15,352 nt of DNA. Origin: Candidatus Aminicenantes bacterium UBA4820 (GTDB lineage Bacteria > Acidobacteriota > UBA4820). Every line of letters begins with the position of its first letter. Positions within the stretch are counted from its first letter, which is position 1. Both the position numbers and the translations under genes were made by a program. The DNA lies in contig DHFQ01000157.1 in the NCBI GenBank assembly GCA_002402325.1, positions 1 to 15,352 on the forward strand. The letters are read 5' to 3'. Shown here piece after piece: positions 14,762-15,352 of this stretch. The notes beneath the pieces are model-generated. The model saw nothing but the letters and a program-made list of their open reading frames with translations, was not told the DNA's origin and did no database searches.

Positions 14762-15352
14762 TTACAGCCTCCTTAAAAACAATATATACTCGTCCTTCAT
14801 CGTATTCTGGATTCCTTTTATTGGTTTTACAATTTTCTGGTCAAGGGTAAAGCCGTGCTTTAATGCCATCTCTTCAACTTTGGTCTCCAGCCTTATCCCA
14901 CCTGTTTGTACATCATTTGAACCAATAATGATAACCGCATATTTGCCGATTTTCAGAACCCGGGACATTTCGGACAAAACCTTGTTCATATCATCAAAGT
15001 AATTAGCAAGTTTTTCTTTCCTGGTCTTACCCTTTAGACCTATCATTTCATCTTTGAGTTCAGATATATTGTATCCTAAATACTCTAATTGAGGGCGGTC
15101 ATTCTCAGCATAATCAATTGCAAAAGAATAAGGTGGGGAGGTAATAATAGCGTCTATTGAATTGTCTGCTAAAGTAAGATTTCTTGCATCTCCAGTTTCA
15201 AAACTTGCATTACTGATTTTAAGATTAAGCTGATCTCTTGCTTGAATAAAAGAATTGATTTGTCCCACGTACCTTTTGAGTACAGAAGGAAAAAGAACAT
15301 CTATATTTTTTGAGCATCTTCTTGCATAGCCCATCGCATCTAAGAAGGCGAG
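14762..15352 (-). CDS. DNA methyltransferase, C-terminal part (cut by right window edge)
   Basis: The last 196 codons of a DNA methyltransferase whose frame runs open to the right edge, so the internal ATG at 15334 is probably not the start. GDARNL, then NSIDAIITSPPYSFAIDYAENDRPQLEYLG, is the catalytic motif IV region; SPPY suggests N4-cytosine or N6-adenine. VLKIGKYAVIIIG and the terminal DEYILFLRRL are typical last strands. No DPxxGSGT SAM motif follows TSPPY, so it must lie upstream in the missing part, implying a motif order unlike the beta-class enzymes elsewhere in this window. It ends one base before the HNH-DGQHR gene starts, so both belong to one operon. Confidence 0.85.
   Translation of the reverse strand, partial: LAFLDAMGYARRCSKNIDVLFPSVLKRYVGQINSFIQARDQLNLKISNASFETGDARNLTLADNSIDAIITSPPYSFAIDYAENDRPQLEYLGYNISELKDEMIGLKGKTRKEKLANYFDDMNKVLSEMSRVLKIGKYAVIIIGSNDVQTGGIRLETKVEEMALKHGFTLDQKIVKPIKGIQNTMKDEYILFLRRL

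Larger units (their letters stand above)
4617..15352 (-). mobile_element. Integron-like gene-cassette array carrying restriction-modification and nuclease genes
   Basis: All genes from the right edge to about 4617 point the same way and are separated by attC-like sites at 11072-11163, 10429-10502, 9907-9986, 7514-7580 (half), 6561-6640 and 4822-4901. Taking recombination points at the R' boxes, the complete cassettes are about 643, 522, 2393, 953 and 1739 bp, and the first is over 4.2 kb. Ribosome binding sites lie within a few dozen bases after each R' box, as in integron cassettes. No integron integrase, attI site or Pc promoter is visible; cassette orientation predicts them to the right of 15352. 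The left boundary lies between the truncated esterase and the sulfatase gene. It could be a full chromosomal integron, or a cluster of attC sites lacking an integrase. Confidence 0.72.

Noticed and set aside
11174..15352. Type I or type III restriction system
   Set aside because: No helicase/ATPase motor subunit and no HsdS-like specificity gene are present in the visible operon.

Overview
The window is AT-rich bacterial-type DNA in which every convincing gene lies on the minus strand. Genes are tightly packed, with overlapping stop/start codons and strong GGAGG-type ribosome binding sites. It reads as two joined regions. The host cannot be named from the sequence. The surface-polysaccharide genes suggest a little-studied, probably Gram-negative-type bacterium, and an archaeon is not strictly excluded.

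Left region (1-4585): an operon for cell-surface glycan assembly or modification. In transcription order it has a sulfatase-like enzyme, a Wzx/MOP-type flippase, and two tandem alkaline-phosphatase-superfamily enzymes, the second cut by the window edge. The genes overlap by 1 to 8 bases, so they are probably translated together.

Right region (about 4600-15352): what looks like an integron-type gene-cassette array, read right to left. Each cassette is a ribosome binding site, one to four genes, and an attC-like site. Five nearly complete attC-like sites (74-92 bp, with R'' RYYYAAC-like and R' GTTRRRY-like boxes at the ends and a long imperfect palindrome inside) and one half site separate the genes. 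For two cassettes the 10 bases at the 5' end are the exact reverse complement of the R'' box at the 3' end, as expected when each cassette inserted as a circle by recombination within R'. No integrase lies in the window; by cassette orientation it should be to the right.

The cargo is almost entirely DNA methylation and cleavage: (i) a cassette of at least 4.2 kb with a partial TSPPY methyltransferase, an HNH nuclease fused to a DGQHR/ParB-like domain, a PD-(D/E)XK-like nuclease and a DPPF methyltransferase; (ii) a lone 176-aa nuclease-like protein; (iii) a GIY-YIG protein whose start codon appears to be ATA; (iv) an HTH-methyltransferase plus restriction-enzyme pair whose 3' end runs into a half attC; (v) a small SAM methyltransferase; (vi) a ThaI-like restriction enzyme with a beta-class methyltransferase; (vii) a truncated secreted esterase-like fragment at the border with the polysaccharide operon. 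The array looks like a defence island assembled cassette by cassette. The four-gene HNH-DGQHR unit is the best candidate for an undescribed system.
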